Source of the DNA: Manis javanica
Lineage: Eukaryota; Chordata; Mammalia; Pholidota; Manidae
Reading direction: 5' to 3'
Assembly: GCF_040802235.1 (NCBI RefSeq)
Contig: NC_133156.1
Span: 140,475,173 to 140,539,172, forward strand
Length of the DNA stretch: 64,000 bases
Shown: piece by piece, positions 22,535 through 34,950 of the stretch
Numbering within the stretch: position 1 is the first letter of the stretch
Layout of the letters: every line of letters begins with the position of its first letter
Program-made: the position numbers and the translations under genes
The notes under the pieces: generated by a model
Seen by the model: only the letters and a program-made list of their open reading frames with translations
Told to the model about the DNA's origin: nothing
Databases searched by the model: none

Positions 22535-22925
22535 AAAATGAAGCTAATATTTACTAATATTTAGTAAATATTTGCATTGTGTCAGGCCTGAGGCAGCTTC
22601 TTTATAGCCTTGGTCTAAGGACCAGCAGTACCGAAGTACCTGGGAGCCTGTTAGAAATGCCTAATCTTGGTCTCGCATCACATGTACTTACTCAGAACCT
22701 GCATTTTACCAGAATCCCTACTGATCTGCCTGAACGTTAAGGATTGATAGAGTTCTTTCCAGTTATGACTTTATTTGACCCGCATAACTGTTCTGTAATG
22801 TAGGCATTATTGTCAGCACCTGTTTTACAGATAAAGAACACAAAGCTTAGAGAGTTTGGGTAACTTGCTGAAAGCCACTCAATTAGCAGGGGTGGATCCT
22901 GTCTATAATCCAGTCTAGAACTGCC
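22535..22925 (-). repeat. MIR SINE, antisense, split by MER5A
   Basis: The left piece (22535-22593) has 'gctaatatttac...' and 'gtgtcaggc'. The right piece (about 22753-22925) has 'actttatttgaccc', 'gttttacagataaagaaca', 'ggtaacttgctgaaagccac' and the 3' block. The intervening ~160 bp is a MER5A. Confidence 0.75.
22594..22752 (+). mobile_element. MER5A (hAT-Charlie MITE) nested in MIR
   Basis: Reads 'ggtctaaggaccagcagtacc', 'acctgggagcctgttagaaatgc', 'actcagaacctgcattttacca'; these follow the MER5A consensus in order. The ends are decayed, so the 8-bp duplication cannot be seen clearly. The nesting shows it postdates the MIR. Confidence 0.75.
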
Positions 22926-23784
22926 TTTTCCCAGATGGCACCTTGAACCATCTATGAGGTCCTGCCTCTTCATATAGCAAACAGTGGATGTCGACTCATC
23001 AGAAACACAGGGAAACCTGCTTTGCAGCAGCCCTTGTGAGATCCAAGCACTTCTAGCATACTCTAAGTTTCTCCAAGCTAGTCAGTTACTCAGGATCAGC
23101 CCCATGGGGCTTCCTAAAAACAGCATTTCAATATAATATCTTCTTGGATACATTCTGTAGACTTGCTGAAAGGATCAGTTAGTCCATTGCTTGAGTGTTG
23201 GTTAATGAAATGACTTTCATTTTGCAGAAAATAAAAGTGCCAATTAGAACCAGAACAGGAGTGTAACTCCTGCCATCTGCCTCCTGTTCATTGGCATAGA
23301 TGAAAAAGCTGACAAGCAGACACTTCATCTCAAGAGGGTGGAGACCTGTGCGTGGTCTAGGAACACCGTTGCCAGGGCTCTGTGGCATTTTCTGGCCCGT
23401 ACTGACTTTATGTTGACTGACTTAAATTAATTTCTCAGTAAGTGCTGTTAGGTATGATGTTTCCAGGTGACACAGCGTTCACTCCACTCTCCTTTATATG
23501 AGCATCAAAAATTGTTTTTTTTTTGACAATGGGAGGACAACTTCCTTCCATCCTAAATTATGGTCATGAATTCTCCACATCATGTTTATTCAACAAAATT
23601 ACTCTTCTTAAAAGAAATATTCATAAAGTATCATCAGTCCTTACTGCAAAGATTTTATTTTAGACCTATTTTACAAGTTGGGGATGACAGTAGGAAAAAT
23701 AATTATATTCATCAAATTACATAGAGGTGATTTACCCTCAGTGTCTCTGTTATGCCCCAGTACCATCTTGGGCGGTACAAAGTA

Positions 23785-23885
23785 TTATCTTTTACACGTG
23801 AGAAAATGGAGACGCACAAAAGTTAACTTGGCCAGGGGCCACTTTTCACAGCCAGTAAATGGGATGGTGTTCCTGGCTGAGTGAA
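23785..23885 (-). repeat. MIR fragment, antisense
   Basis: 'tttacacgtgagaaaatggagacgc' followed by 'cacagccagtaaatgggatgg' matches the antisense second half of MIR. Confidence 0.5.
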
Positions 23886-25330
23886 TGAATGTAGTTCGTT
23901 CCTCTAGGTGCTCAGAATTCAGTATCCCCCACAGTAATCTTAACTAGTCTTTATCAGCTCACCCTGAAATTCAGCTTGGAGACAAACCCTTTCCCTGTCA
24001 GTTACTCCTTGACCTCCAGGTTGTCTTAGGGTCAGGGAGTCTACACTGCTCATTTCTCAGCAGTTTAGACTGCCCAGCAGGGTTTTTGTTTTTCTATCTC
24101 AGCCACAGATTGCTTGTTAACTCTAGGAAAAATAATATTCTGTTCCAAGAAAAGGATGATATAGTTCATATTTCTCATTTAAGAAAATGGCTGGTCTTAC
24201 CACGGTACAGAGGGAAAGAGGCCAGCAGCAATGGTACGTGTCATTAAAAATATCAAAACCCTGATGATGAAATTCTCTTCAATCAGAGAAAGAATTTCCT
24301 GCTAGTTCACCTCCTTCTTCTCTTCTTTCACATATATTTGTTTACTGTTCACAGATGTCTCAGGTCTAAGACTTACAGAATCTTTATTAAAGACTGTTTA
24401 TCTTTTATGCAAAAGGGTTTACCTTGAGCAAAATGAATACACAATTTTTGAAGAGATGGAAATGATGAGAATGGCAGGTCCCTTCTGGAATGGCTCACTG
24501 CTGGGTTGTATCTGAGTTTTTGATGTATTATGAAGTGAGCCTGCAGCCAAGCAGTTTGGAATCCTTTCCCACTGGTGAGAAGATTCACACTGAAAGATGG
24601 GATGGGGAAATGATCTTACTGCAGAAATCATGGTTTTAAGTTCGGCTTGCTCCTATTCTCCTAGGTGTGCAAAACTGTGATGTGAATTAAATCACCCTTA
24701 AAGGAAAAACATTTATCTGAGGCAAGAAAGGGCGATATGAATCCATGTGCCCTGCAACTCATTATTCAGACATATTTTGAAGCCATGTGGCAAGTTAAGA
24801 ACAAGCAACTAACTGCTTTTTCCATGAAGCTTTTAGTACCATTTGGACAATAATTGTATTAGTCATTTTTGAACTTACAAGAAGAATTGCAAGCTGGCTG
24901 GTTTCTCCTGGTCCCTGAAGATTCCACTGAAACTCGTTCAAAGCCCATCCAAAGTGCAGTGGGAAGCCCAGCACTTCTTGCGGTTTATCAGATGATTCTG
25001 GCTGCTCCTGGCTCAGTCAACTGTGGCTTTGATTTCTCAGTCTTTCTTCCATTTTCCTACTTGTGCCCAGAGATTAATTCTCCATTTCAGTGGTTCTTTT
25101 CCTTAACTTTCACAATACTAATCACATATGGCTGTTGTGTAGAGTAGATTTTTGCTGATGAGTTAGGTTATATGGTGGTAGTGTAACAAAGCAGAACATA
25201 TAATAGAAATTCAAGTGGAAGAGATATTGTTGCTCTAAAACATACTTTAGCCACTTTTCTACCCCACATACTTTTCTGCCTCACACCTGTTTTCTTGCTC
25301 CCCACTCCCAATCCTCTAATTCCAATCAGT
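23886..25330. other. Intergenic DNA, nothing recognised
   Basis: Mixed AT-rich sequence. Open frames at 24373-24588 (-), 24419-24631 (-) and 24869-25147 (+) show no family features. No tandem repeats or RNA genes are seen. Confidence 0.45.
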
Positions 25331-25334
25331 TTCA

Positions 25335-25540
25335 GGCATTATTTCTTGGAATGTATTTCCCCCTCTCCTTCTGGTACTCCAGTTACGTGTATGTCGGTGT
25401 GTTTAATGATGCCCACATTTTTCTGAGGGTCTGGTCACTTCTCCTAAATTTTTTCTCTCTCTGTTTTTCATATTTCACAATCTCTATTGATCTGTTTTCA
25501 AGTGTGCAGAAACTTCTGTCAAATCAAATCTTTTGCACTC
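25335..25540 (-). repeat. L1M ORF1-region fragment, antisense
   Basis: 'tctccttctggtactccagttacgtgtatg', 'tctgagggtctggtc' and 'caatctctattgatctgttttcaag' correspond to antisense L1 ORF1 (compare 16031-16210 in the young L1). It ends abruptly where an LTR begins at 25541. Confidence 0.65.
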
Positions 25541-25690
25541 TGTTATGGGATTAATAGTGTAAAGTCCTAAACCTCCAGAGCTATGGTATGTAACCTTGTT
25601 TGGAAATAGGGTTTTTGCAGATGTAATTAATTATGTTCAGATGAGGTCATGCTAGGTAGGTTTTGATACCCTGGTCTTCAAGTCTTGCCT
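25541..25690 (+). repeat. MLT1/MST-type LTR fragment, sense
   Basis: Begins TGTTATGGGATTAATAGTG, then 'aagtcctaaacctccagagc', 'tttggaaatagggtttttgcagatgtaatta' and 'agatgaggtcatgctagg', the 5' part of an MLT1-class LTR. The remaining 3' part is not recognisable, so it is truncated near 25690. Confidence 0.65.
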
Positions 25691-26520
25691 CTCCAAGCCC
25701 AGAAGCTCTGCTGCAGGAGAAGGGTGGGGGTGATGGGGTCCTGGTGTTTTTTCTCTGCCATTCCTGGGATACAGCTTCTGCCCAAAAGTGGCAGCAGGGT
25801 TTGGGAAGAAAGCCTTAGTCCCCTCTGCCATGTCCACTGGGAATAGAGTCTCTGTAACACAGGGATGTTGAGAGACACCAGAAGTCTAAACCTTTTGAGG
25901 TGAAACCTTAGACTTAGACTCAGAATTGTTGTGGGAGCAGAGAGAAGACCCCATCTTCATGAAGGGACTTCCCTGGTGTAAAATCCAGTGACACAGAGCT
26001 GGAGGTTGGGTAGGAGGGGGTCACAGTTCAAATGCCATGGACTCTCAGTATTCTTACTGAGATTTAGTAAATTTGCTTGAGTACATGTTTCTCCCTTTGG
26101 TATATGTCCTCAAGACAATTTCCAGAGACTTTACTTGTTCTCTAAAAAATAATTTCACCAGTTAAACGATTGTTGTGCTGAGGGCACACCAAGCCAATCA
26201 TATGGGCATTCCAGAAGTCCTGCCTGCCCATGAATTTTTAGTGTTTGTCTCTTTTAGCCAGTCTGCAGCTTCCTATCATGCAGCTGGCCATCCTCTGTGT
26301 TGCCTGGCCTCTCCACTTCTCCATTATTGCTTTTTATCACAAACAACTTGTGCTTTTTGAGTGCAGAGCAAAAAAATGACACATTAAGGTATTTACTAAA
26401 CAAAGTTAGTTTCTTTCACCCAGGATGAATTCTGCAACCCAGGTCTCAAACTAACAAAATGTTATCCCATGATATATCATGTTATCATGATATATTGCTT
26501 ACATACTCAAACCCTAGATG
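25691..26520. other. Intergenic DNA, nothing recognised
   Basis: Includes a GC-richer patch at 25690-25990 that could belong to the preceding LTR or to another element. No gene features on either strand. Confidence 0.4.
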
Positions 26521-26524
26521 ACTG

Positions 26525-26860
26525 TAAAGAGCCAGGCACTGTGCTGGGGCCAAGCTAGGAAGAGGGTCCCTGTACCCAAGCAGCTCTCCATCTTCAGAGA
26601 AGGCAGATGTGGGAATAATCCATGGCAACTGTGTGTGAAGGCCAAAAATGGGGTTTATGCAGGGGCTGTGGGGCTCTCTTGCTCTCCAGAAGGCAACATA
26701 AAGTTTCAGAGAGAGAGTCAAGGGCATTCCATGCAGAGGGACTACAGGGAGGCAGAGAGAGAGGTGTGAAAAGTGAGGTTCAAGCAAGTACAAATAGTTC
26801 AGTGAGAACAGAGGGAATGAGTCTAGGGATGCTGAGATGAGTGACTAGACAGAGACCTGC
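26525..26860 (-). repeat. L2 LINE 3' end, antisense
   Basis: 'agccaggcactgtgctgggg', 'gggtccctgtacccaagcag', 'agggcattccatgcagagg' and 'caagcaagtacaaatag' follow the antisense L2 3' region (last-exon-like block with the '...gcattccaggcagaggg' signature). Confidence 0.65.
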
Positions 26861-27339
26861 TACCTTTTAACTAGGTGTTTCCAAGTCCACTTCCCTAATT
26901 AGGTGTGGTTTAACCAGGGATGACTCAAATTCGTTGAGGCTTCCTGTTATCCAGCCACTGTTATAGATTCTGCTGGAATAGTGAAGACTTTCCATAAAGA
27001 ATTGCCTAACTGTTATCTGCAATGTTGGCTATGTTCCTAAGCCGGCAATTAGCATTTCACATCAGAAAGACAGTAGCCAGACACCACCATCCCAGGACTT
27101 GCTAACAGGTGGTTAAGCTAGTCGTTTGTCAGTCATCCTACTCTCCATCCAGCCTAAATAAGTAGAAGATGACCCTTAAGGGGAGTTCATGGGAGGAATC
27201 CCTGAGAGAAGGGGGCTGTCGGCCTAGATATAATGGTGAGGATCTGATTCTGATCCTAGGCAAGGGAAAAGAACCAAGAGAACTGATTGGAAAGATTGGG
27301 AGTACCTCCAGGAAAGCAGCCCTGACCTCTTCATCCTCA

Positions 27340-27545
27340 GCTGGCACTTACATAATCCTTACTAAATGCGAGGCACTGTGGTCAGCACTTTGTATGTATA
27401 GTAACACCTTAACTGCACCCATATGACATTGGTATTTCAGCTTTTCTGTTTTATGTGTGGGACACTGAGACTTGCTCAAGGTCATGTGGATGGTAAGTGA
27501 AAAACTCATGTATCAAAACTGCAAGTCTGGCTGCCGTACCACCTC
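27340..27545 (-). repeat. MIR SINE, antisense
   Basis: 'gcacttacataatccttact', 'gcgaggcactgtggtcagcactttg', then 'ggacactgagacttgctcaaggtca' and 'ggctgccgtaccacc' give most of an antisense MIR. Confidence 0.75.
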
Positions 27546-27999
27546 TCATGGTGGGTGACTAGGCTCAAGCGGTCTTGAAATAACCCTTCAAGGCAGCAGC
27601 TTGCTGGGGCCAGGGGACTCCAGGCTCGGCAGGGGGAGAGGTCTGAGTAGGGCCATCACAGAGGTCAGTAGGAGAGGGCATTGCCTAGTGAATATGGGAG
27701 AGAAGGAGTGGAAGAATGGGCTACACTCTTCTCCCCACTAGAGGTGTGTGGGCAGTGGGTCAGCCTGCATGAAGCAAGAGAAGTTTTGAATTAAATATAG
27801 TATCAGACCATAACTCTAAGGACTGCAAGTGCATTCCAGTCTTCACTGGGATTCAAGAAGCCATCATTCAACAGCCCTCTTCATTCCCTGATTTTTGTCT
27901 GAACCAACTGATTGATTCAGCAGATGGACTGAGGGAAATGTAAAATCCAGCCTCGTGTCAGTAATTTATAGGTAGAGCTGGTTGGAGAATGAGGATGCT

Positions 28000-28425
28000 G
28001 TTGTGCCCCTTATAGCTTTGCAAAATCTCACACCACGATGAACTTGAGTTCCTTCCAACCAGTCCTGTACAGCTGCTGTCCAGGAGGTAGTGAGGGAGGC
28101 AGAAGAGCCGATGGATGTCCTTCTGCTTGGGCAGCTCAGGAACGGCGAACTAGCTCCCTCAGTAGTTGCCTGAATGAAGTTGTTAAAACGGAAAATGACC
28201 AGAAGATGATGGAATCTTTCACGAATATCGGCAAAAGGCTGGGACAAGACTATAGACAGAACACGTTGGAAGAGGTGGTTGGTTGGTCTAAAATAAAGCC
28301 ATTCCCTGACACCCAGGAGCTCAGCATATTCCACGTGCAGGTGACATTCGCCCATGTGATCACTTGTTCTCATTTCTCTACAAGGGGAGGACGCACAGCA
28401 CTAACTTGTTTCTACGTGTGAGCCG
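28000..28425. other. Unassigned region with long open frames on both strands
   Basis: A 127-codon frame (28038-28421, +) and a 135-codon frame (28373-27966, -) overlap almost completely. The plus product contains a hydrophilic stretch (NEVVKTENDQKMMESF, then NIGKRLGQDYRQN) that looks more protein-like than its neighbours. I do not recognise either product. It could be a processed-pseudogene fragment, a relic of an unlisted repeat, or chance in a stop-poor stretch. Confidence 0.3.
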
Positions 28426-30084
28426 TGGCTCCTCTTCATTTATTTCACTTCGTTATTTACTTATGTTATTTATTCTTCCCACCACCCCACTTCTCCCACT
28501 GATTGCAATGTTATTCAAATTAATTTTCATAAATACATTATTCCAACAATGGATTAAGTAAAAATTAAATTGTGCATCCATTTTAGTAAATACAGCATGA
28601 GACATTAAGTGTTTTATAAGCTCTTGGTTTTTCTGATCATTAAGCATTTCTGAATAATAATAAATCACATCCTCCTCATTCCTCTTAAGGTTACTTTAAA
28701 CTCAGTACATTTCAATAGAGAGCAATGAAGGGAAATGAAAAGGCTTCTTAGCTAGACTCTTGCGTAGGATACAGCAGAATAGAAAACACACACTCAGAGC
28801 TTCCTTTCTTAATGAAAGCACTTTTCACTCCTATTGGCAGATTATTTCCTGCCTTAATTTTGAGGGACTTCTCCATACACCAAGATTGACTATAATCATT
28901 TAGAGAAATTCAACCCTTGAAAATCGGTAACCACCTTTCATTACATAATTCATGTCAATTTGTAGGCTCAAATGCCAACCCAAGGTGGAATGATTTATTT
29001 CAAAGCTGTGTTGCCTAAGGAGGATTCTTGATCATTGTCTTCTCCTTTTTTCATACATTTATCTTTCATTTCCTTCCTTCAATTCCCCTCTGTCCTCCTC
29101 CCCATCTCCGATTATTCTCCCTTCCTGCTCTGCCTTCACTCCTTCAGCAGATGCAGGCTTACTTGATCCTCTGTTACCAAGACCCTGCAGAGTCTTTTTC
29201 CCAGGAATCCCAGCAGAGCCCTTGAAAGGCTTTGCCGGGACTGGCCCTGGTTACGTTTGCATGTACGTGAAGAGGCCTGAAGGATGTGGCTTTGATGATC
29301 AGGGCTTGTTTTTGATCTAGAAATAGAAAGTAGGGATGGTGAGTCAGAAGGACTGAGCAATAGAAGGGATGGTTCCTGACAACACTGTAAGTATTCTCCT
29401 ACTAAAAAAGAAAGGAAAGCCTGCTTGGCAAGAAAGAACAGAGGAGTAGCTCTGCAGATGTGATGTGTGTATTTACCCAGGTGATCTGATAAGAAAGCCC
29501 TTTCCTGATACAAGTGAACATTTAAAAAAATGCTTTACAACTATGTTTAATGTGATAAAAACAGTTTCTGGTGTGAAGTAGAGGTATTTTCCAAAATCTA
29601 TTCATTGAATAATTTATCCTTCCTGAAGTAATTGTAACAGACATCCATTTTGAGACTTAATTGTCATGTATGCACACAAACCAAACAGAGGACTGATTGC
29701 TCAACTGTTTGCTCTAATGTGCTTCATATTGTGAAAGTTCCACACCTTGTCTAGTAGGCCCTGGATTGGCTCTCAAAGACCCCAAGGAATCTGTGGATCT
29801 CAGTAGCCAAGACCTCGTCTTGAGATCTCCCCTTTCTGTAGACCATCATGGCTGCATTTGGATGACCAAAGATATTTTGTTTTTATACATTCATTCCTTT
29901 TTCCATGGGTAAAAAAAATAACTGTGGAATATACACACACTCTTCAAAACAACTTAAAATAGATTTGGCCAATTCCAGCAAATAATATCACTTCGAAACA
30001 AAGCTATTTCTTTGGCTATTTTAAGATATAAAAAATTGCATAAAAATAAAAATATTAGGTAGCTCTTCTATAATGGAAATAACC

Positions 30085-30260
30085 CTAGATATGAAGTTGA
30101 AAGTGTTCTACTCATTATCTGCCTGACTTTGGGCTAGTTGCCTAAATTCTAAGCATTGGTTTCCTCATCTATAAAGTAAGGATAATACTGTGACTCACAA
30201 GGTTATTTGGAGTTAAATGAGACTTACTGAATATCCATTATCAATCTGTCAGTATGCTAA
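30085..30260 (+). repeat. MIR SINE, sense
   Basis: 'ctgcctgactttgggctagttgc', 'ggtttcctcatctataaagtaaggataatac', 'gactcacaaggttatttgg' and 'gttaaatgagac' are the sense MIR blocks in order. Confidence 0.75.
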
Positions 30261-30639
30261 CATTGCTGAATTAATGTTTAATTCATTGTAACTCATCTAT
30301 AGAGCCTGCAAAATTACCCTCAAATATCACCATAGCCAAACTCTCTTAATATAGGAAATAATTTAGCAATGCTTATTCATGTTAATAAAACATTCCCTAC
30401 ATCTGTTCTGGTGCCATCTATGATGCTACTCAAATCCAAGTCCATGAATTCCAAGAATTAATAAAGGACAAATAAGTTGGCAAAACTGTAACTGCCTGGC
30501 TCATGGTAGAAGCTTCTTAAATGTGTGTTATTTTCAAATGCAATCAAGACAAGTGAAATAGGTGTTATAAAACATGGTATAGTATCAGCAATAAATATTG
30601 GACTGCACTTCCTCTGGAAGAATTAGCTTTAAAGCTTAA

Positions 30640-31560
30640 ATAATTAAGTGTTTGTAGGTGTGATTACCTCTCATCCAACACCAAATACAATGGTGTCTTT
30701 TTTCCCTGCATACATGAATAACAATAACAATATTATACACAGCAATAATAGTAGTGTAGCTCCATTTGGGTACCTGAACCCAATTCCAACGTGTGTAAAT
30801 CTGTGGGAAGGGGTCTTTCCACACATACTAACACCAAGCAATTCTCAAACACCAGCAGGGTGTTGGAAAACTCAACTCGATTCTGATTCTCTCTGCTCAG
30901 AGACAGCAACAGATTACCCAGGTTAATGGCTCCAGCCTACAAGACTGTGCTCCACCCCACACTCCAGATACTGGTCCCAAGCCCCAGGCAAGTTGCCTGT
31001 ATTTCTGACCTACTGGTTACAGATTGGAGGTTCCCATGACCTCCCCCCTTTGGTTTGATGAATTTGCTTGAGCAACTCACAGAACTCAGGAAAACACATT
31101 TATTAGTTTAATAAAGGATACCATAAAGGATACAGGTTATTAGCCAGATGAAGAGATACAATGGGCAAGGTCCCAGATAAAGGAGCTTCTGTCCTTGCAG
31201 AGCTTGGGGCCTGCCTTGGTGGCACATGGGCATTTTGGGTTCCCAGGCATGGAAGCTCTGTCCTGCAGAGAAGCAGGGTTCAAGAACAGAGCAGTCAGAG
31301 CCGAAGAGAGAGGGAGATATGCTCCTCTTAGGGGTTCTGGTGAGGGCCTCATTGCACAGTCATGATCAACCAAATTGTTGTGGGGGTCCTAAAGTCTTTC
31401 ATTAACATGACAAAACAGCCTTTCACCTTTAAGGGTTTGCAGTGGTGTTGTCAGGAACTGTGGCTGAAGACCAAATATACCTGGGAAATATATAAATAGT
31501 CATATGAATGACCAAATATGTATTTCTTATGACTCATTATATCATAGTAGGGACCATGCA
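30640..31560. repeat. Ancient LTR-like dispersed repeat, family not assigned
   Basis: The block 'gagcaactcacagaactcaggaaaacac', 'taataaaggataccataaaggatacagg', 'ccagatgaagagata' and 'gggcaaggtcccaga', ending 'tatttcttatgactcattatatca', is a sequence I associate with an old mammalian ERV-type LTR. The left limit is uncertain; upstream sequence from 30640 may be part of it. No coding remnant. Confidence 0.45.
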
Positions 31561-31914
31561 AATGGACTTAATTCATTCTTTTTGACTATTTTGTAGTTTT
31601 TGAAACAAGCTCTCTTCTGCCACATGTACCATCTTTATGTGAAGAGCATTCATAACCCATTTGAATGACAGGAATCTTCCTGCGGTATTTGATGGTCACT
31701 GGCCAGAGATCCCTTCACTCTAGGACCTCTCACTAGAACTATTTCATTTGTGGAAGGGTACTGGTAGCACTTAGATGTTTTCTATGGAATAATTTAATTA
31801 ATTAAATGTGCACACATTCACATTTTCCAGGCAAAATTATATATGTGGGTGCTTTTATATTTTTATATGCAAGTTGGATATGAATGTGAGTTTGGCATTT
31901 TTGGACTTTTTTTT

Positions 31915-32521
31915 GTGGGGAATAGATTCTAAGGAGGCTCCCAAGATCCCATCTCCTGGTATGCTCTTGAGTGTGGGCCAGAGTTGCAGCTTGATTCCAA
32001 ACAATGGAATGTGGTAAAGGTGATGGGATGTTTGTGATTACATGTGCAGAATTCTGTCATGATGTTATTAAAATTGAAGCATTATCCTGTGAAGGTCTCT
32101 ATCTCCCTTCCTGGCTTTGAAGAGCAAACTGTCATGAAGTGAACTGCTGTGCTGATGAAGCCCACATGACAGGGAACTTTAGGCAGTCACTAGGAGCTGA
32201 GGGCAGTCTCTGTCCTACAGACAGCAAGAAAATGAGGACATTGGCTCTGCAGCCACAAAAAAGTGTATTCTACCAACAACCTGACAGGTCTTAGAAGTAG
32301 ATCCTTCCCCAGTTGAGCCTCTGATGAGACCACAGCCCAAGCCATCATTTTGATTTTAGCTTTGGTAGACCCTGAAACAGAGGACCCAGCTAAGGGGTGC
32401 TTCTACTCCTGACCTACAGAAACTCTAGATACCATTTACAGAAACTATAGAAAAGAGATAGGTGTTGTTTTAAGCTGCAAGTTTTTGGTTATTAATTATG
32501 CATCAACAGATAACTAATACA
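31915..32521 (+). mobile_element. MLT1-type MaLR LTR, near complete (607 bp), sense
   Basis: Starts TGTGGGGAATAGATTCTAAGG and ends AACTAATACA. Internal landmarks are 'ctcccaagatccc', 'gagtgtgggccagag', 'atgtggtaaaggtgatggga', 'ctgatgaagccc', 'agatccttccccagttgagcc', 'agacccagct'-like 'gaggacccagctaagg', and 'tgttttaagctgcaag'. All are in MLT1 order. The flanks are T-rich, so a target duplication (something like CTTTT) cannot be called firmly. Confidence 0.82.
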
Positions 32522-34205
32522 CTTTTCCTCCAAATTTGTCATCAGATCATATGCTCTATTGTTAGCATCTGCTAAAACAGTGAAGGAGTGCTTTTCATCC
32601 CTAACATAATGCAAATAGTTGCTATCAAGAGATAAATAATAATAAATCAACATTTAAGGTCCAGTGATATTATAGAAACTGAAGTGCTGGCCTGGGATTC
32701 AGGTTCTGGGGTCTAGGCACAACTCTGACATTTCTTATCATTCCAATTCTTGGACCCTCCTTCCACTCTCTATACTGTTTAAAAATTAAATGTTCAAATA
32801 AACAAATCTGAAGTTTCATTGTAGCTATAAATTTATTAATGGTTTTAAATTATAACTCTAAGAATTATAGCTTTATTATCTATAGTTAATTATTAAATAA
32901 ATCTCTTGGTTTTTTTGGAATTCCCAATGCTCATAGATGCTTCGTTGAGATTTAAAGGGCCTTATTTAATGACCAGAGGGAGCACATTCACTTCTCATTG
33001 GAAACCAGCTGATTAATTTACATAATATTTTTTTCATCTTATCTGTTTTGTTAAGCTGGGAGATCTACCAGCAGGAATATGACAACTTAGATATAGCTTG
33101 TTAGGTATAAATGGATTTTCTTAATTCATAATTATATTAAAGAGGAGTGATATCTTTTCTTTCAAAGCTGAAAGATTTGAAATGTTTGACCTTTATACAT
33201 CCCTTCCCCATAAAAAGGAAAGGGAAAGAAAAAGAATAAAAGAAAAAAGAAAAAATTAATTTGGGTCACACAATGAATTTAAAAAAGAATTTAATTACTT
33301 AATCATATCCATTTTGCTCTTTAAAAAAAATTTCCTGCATCGCAGTTAGAAAAGGGAATCTTTACTGCCTTACTTGTGCTCTATATTTGTGTAAAAGAGC
33401 CTCCAGTAGGTGTCAGCAAAGTAATCTTAAAAATAATCACAGGGGGCTTTTCATATTTACTCCATAACCACTTCTAGGTGAATTTAAGAACAACTTTTCC
33501 TTCTATGGAGCAAGATGTTATTTCGGTGTATCTGTAATTAAAAAAGAAAGAGAAAAAAGAAACTTCCTTATTGAAAAAAAGTAGCTTTCTCCTCTTTTTT
33601 CCTCCATGTACTAGAAAGCTCATTCTGAAATATCACATAGAAAAACAACACAGCCTCATGGTTTCAGGTGTCACAATAAAACAAGGGCTCTTACATAGCT
33701 GGATGAGCCCTTAAAGATGTAATGATCTCATCAAAATACTTTAAGATATATGTAGGCATGTGTATATCTATCATAGTCAAAGAGTCCCAGAGAGTAAAGT
33801 TTTAGCTAGGAAGTTTCTGAAATAAACAACACAGCTCATATCAACATCATTTTGAAATACATAGAATAAGAGGGTAAAATAGATTCAGTATGTAGAAGGC
33901 TAACGTAAAGGGAATGCGTGCTCCTCCCCTGAGACAGTGGTAAGGGGCTGTGGGAAGACTCAGCATGGACAGGGAGTTTCCTGTGGGAGGGGGAGGCAGG
34001 ATCTAGGAGAGGATGGGCCTCTGGTTTCTCAGGGAAGGTGTTCAGACTCAGAGGGCAGCCACATCCTCAAGGAGATTTTGGGTGGATGCCAGGTGTCCAC
34101 CAGGTCACAGGACTAGAAAGGGACAGCAGTGCAGTGGGGGGAGGTAGACCACAAACCAGGGAAGATGGAGAGAAGAGAGGCAGAGTAGGAATGGGAAGAT
34201 TCACT
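32522..34205. other. AT-rich intergenic DNA, nothing recognised
   Basis: A-rich and T-rich runs (for example 33215-33260 and 33540-33600) without a repeat signature. 33900-34200 is GC-richer but shows no gene features. Confidence 0.45.
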
Positions 34206-34209
34206 TCTT

Positions 34210-34300
34210 TTTATTGTTAGTGAATTTTTATTGAAGTATAAATATTGGTCAAGAAAGTGCACATGAGTGTAGAACTCAATGAATATATATTTAAATGTTT
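34210..34300 (-). repeat. L1M 3' UTR fragment, antisense
   Basis: 'gtgaatttttattgaagtataaat' and 'aagaaagtgcac...agaactcaatgaat' resemble the antisense L1M 3' UTR, in the same orientation as the ORF2 piece at 34600-34805 and probably part of the same insertion. Confidence 0.5.
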
Positions 34301-34599
34301 ATTATATAGCATATAAATATTGATGGCAAAAATGGTAAAATTTGCCATGCTGGCAGCTAGACTGCGAAGGGGAATTGAGAATTGAAATGTAGAGATCAGC
34401 TTTTTGAAGGGGGTTGTACTATGACTTGCAAAAATAAAGGCAAACCCAATGGAGCCAAACTATGAGGTCTATCATAGACTAAATATACATGCCTTTAACT
34501 TCAGCTCATTCAAATCTGTATGTTGCAGGATAAGCCCACAGGTAAACTCCAGAGGGACTCCTCTGTGCTAAAGAGATGCCTGGATCAATGCAGCAACTC

Positions 34600-34805
34600 C
34601 TAAGTTTTAGCAATTCTGTCAGAGTTGGGAGGCATCTCCCTGTGGATTTATTTTGTGTTTCTCTGATTGATGATGGTGAGTACACTGCATATATTTATTA
34701 CCTCTTTGCTATCTTTTTTTTTTTTTTGGTGAAGTGCCTCGTCTCTTCAGTCTCTTGCCCATCTTTCTATGGGTTATCTATCTTTTTCCTGATAGATTTG
34801 TAGGA
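34600..34805 (-). repeat. L1M ORF2 C-terminal fragment, antisense
   Basis: 'gtgtttctctgattgatgatgg', 'tggtgaagtgcctcgtctcttcag' and 'cttgcccatctttctatgggttatc' align with 12080-12230 of the young L1 in the same orientation, but are far more diverged. Confidence 0.6.
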
Positions 34806-34819
34806 GAGAATATGAGAAC

Positions 34820-34950
34820 TCATTTTTATGTTAGATCTGGATTTGGTTCCTAGCTTTGTTACTTGGAAGCTGTGTGATATTGGACTGGCTGGGACCTTCA
34901 GTCTTCCAGAGAGGAGCTTAAGCGAACAAATGTTTTAAATAGTCTTGTGT
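34820..34950 (+). repeat. MIR fragment, sense
   Basis: 'agatctggatttggttcctagctttgttacttggaagctgtgtgatattgg' is the tRNA-unrelated core region of sense MIR. Confidence 0.6.

Noticed and set aside
33400-33420. CTCF-like CCTCCAGTAGGTGTCAGC
   Set aside because: Spacing of the core is wrong and the GGC block is replaced by GTC.
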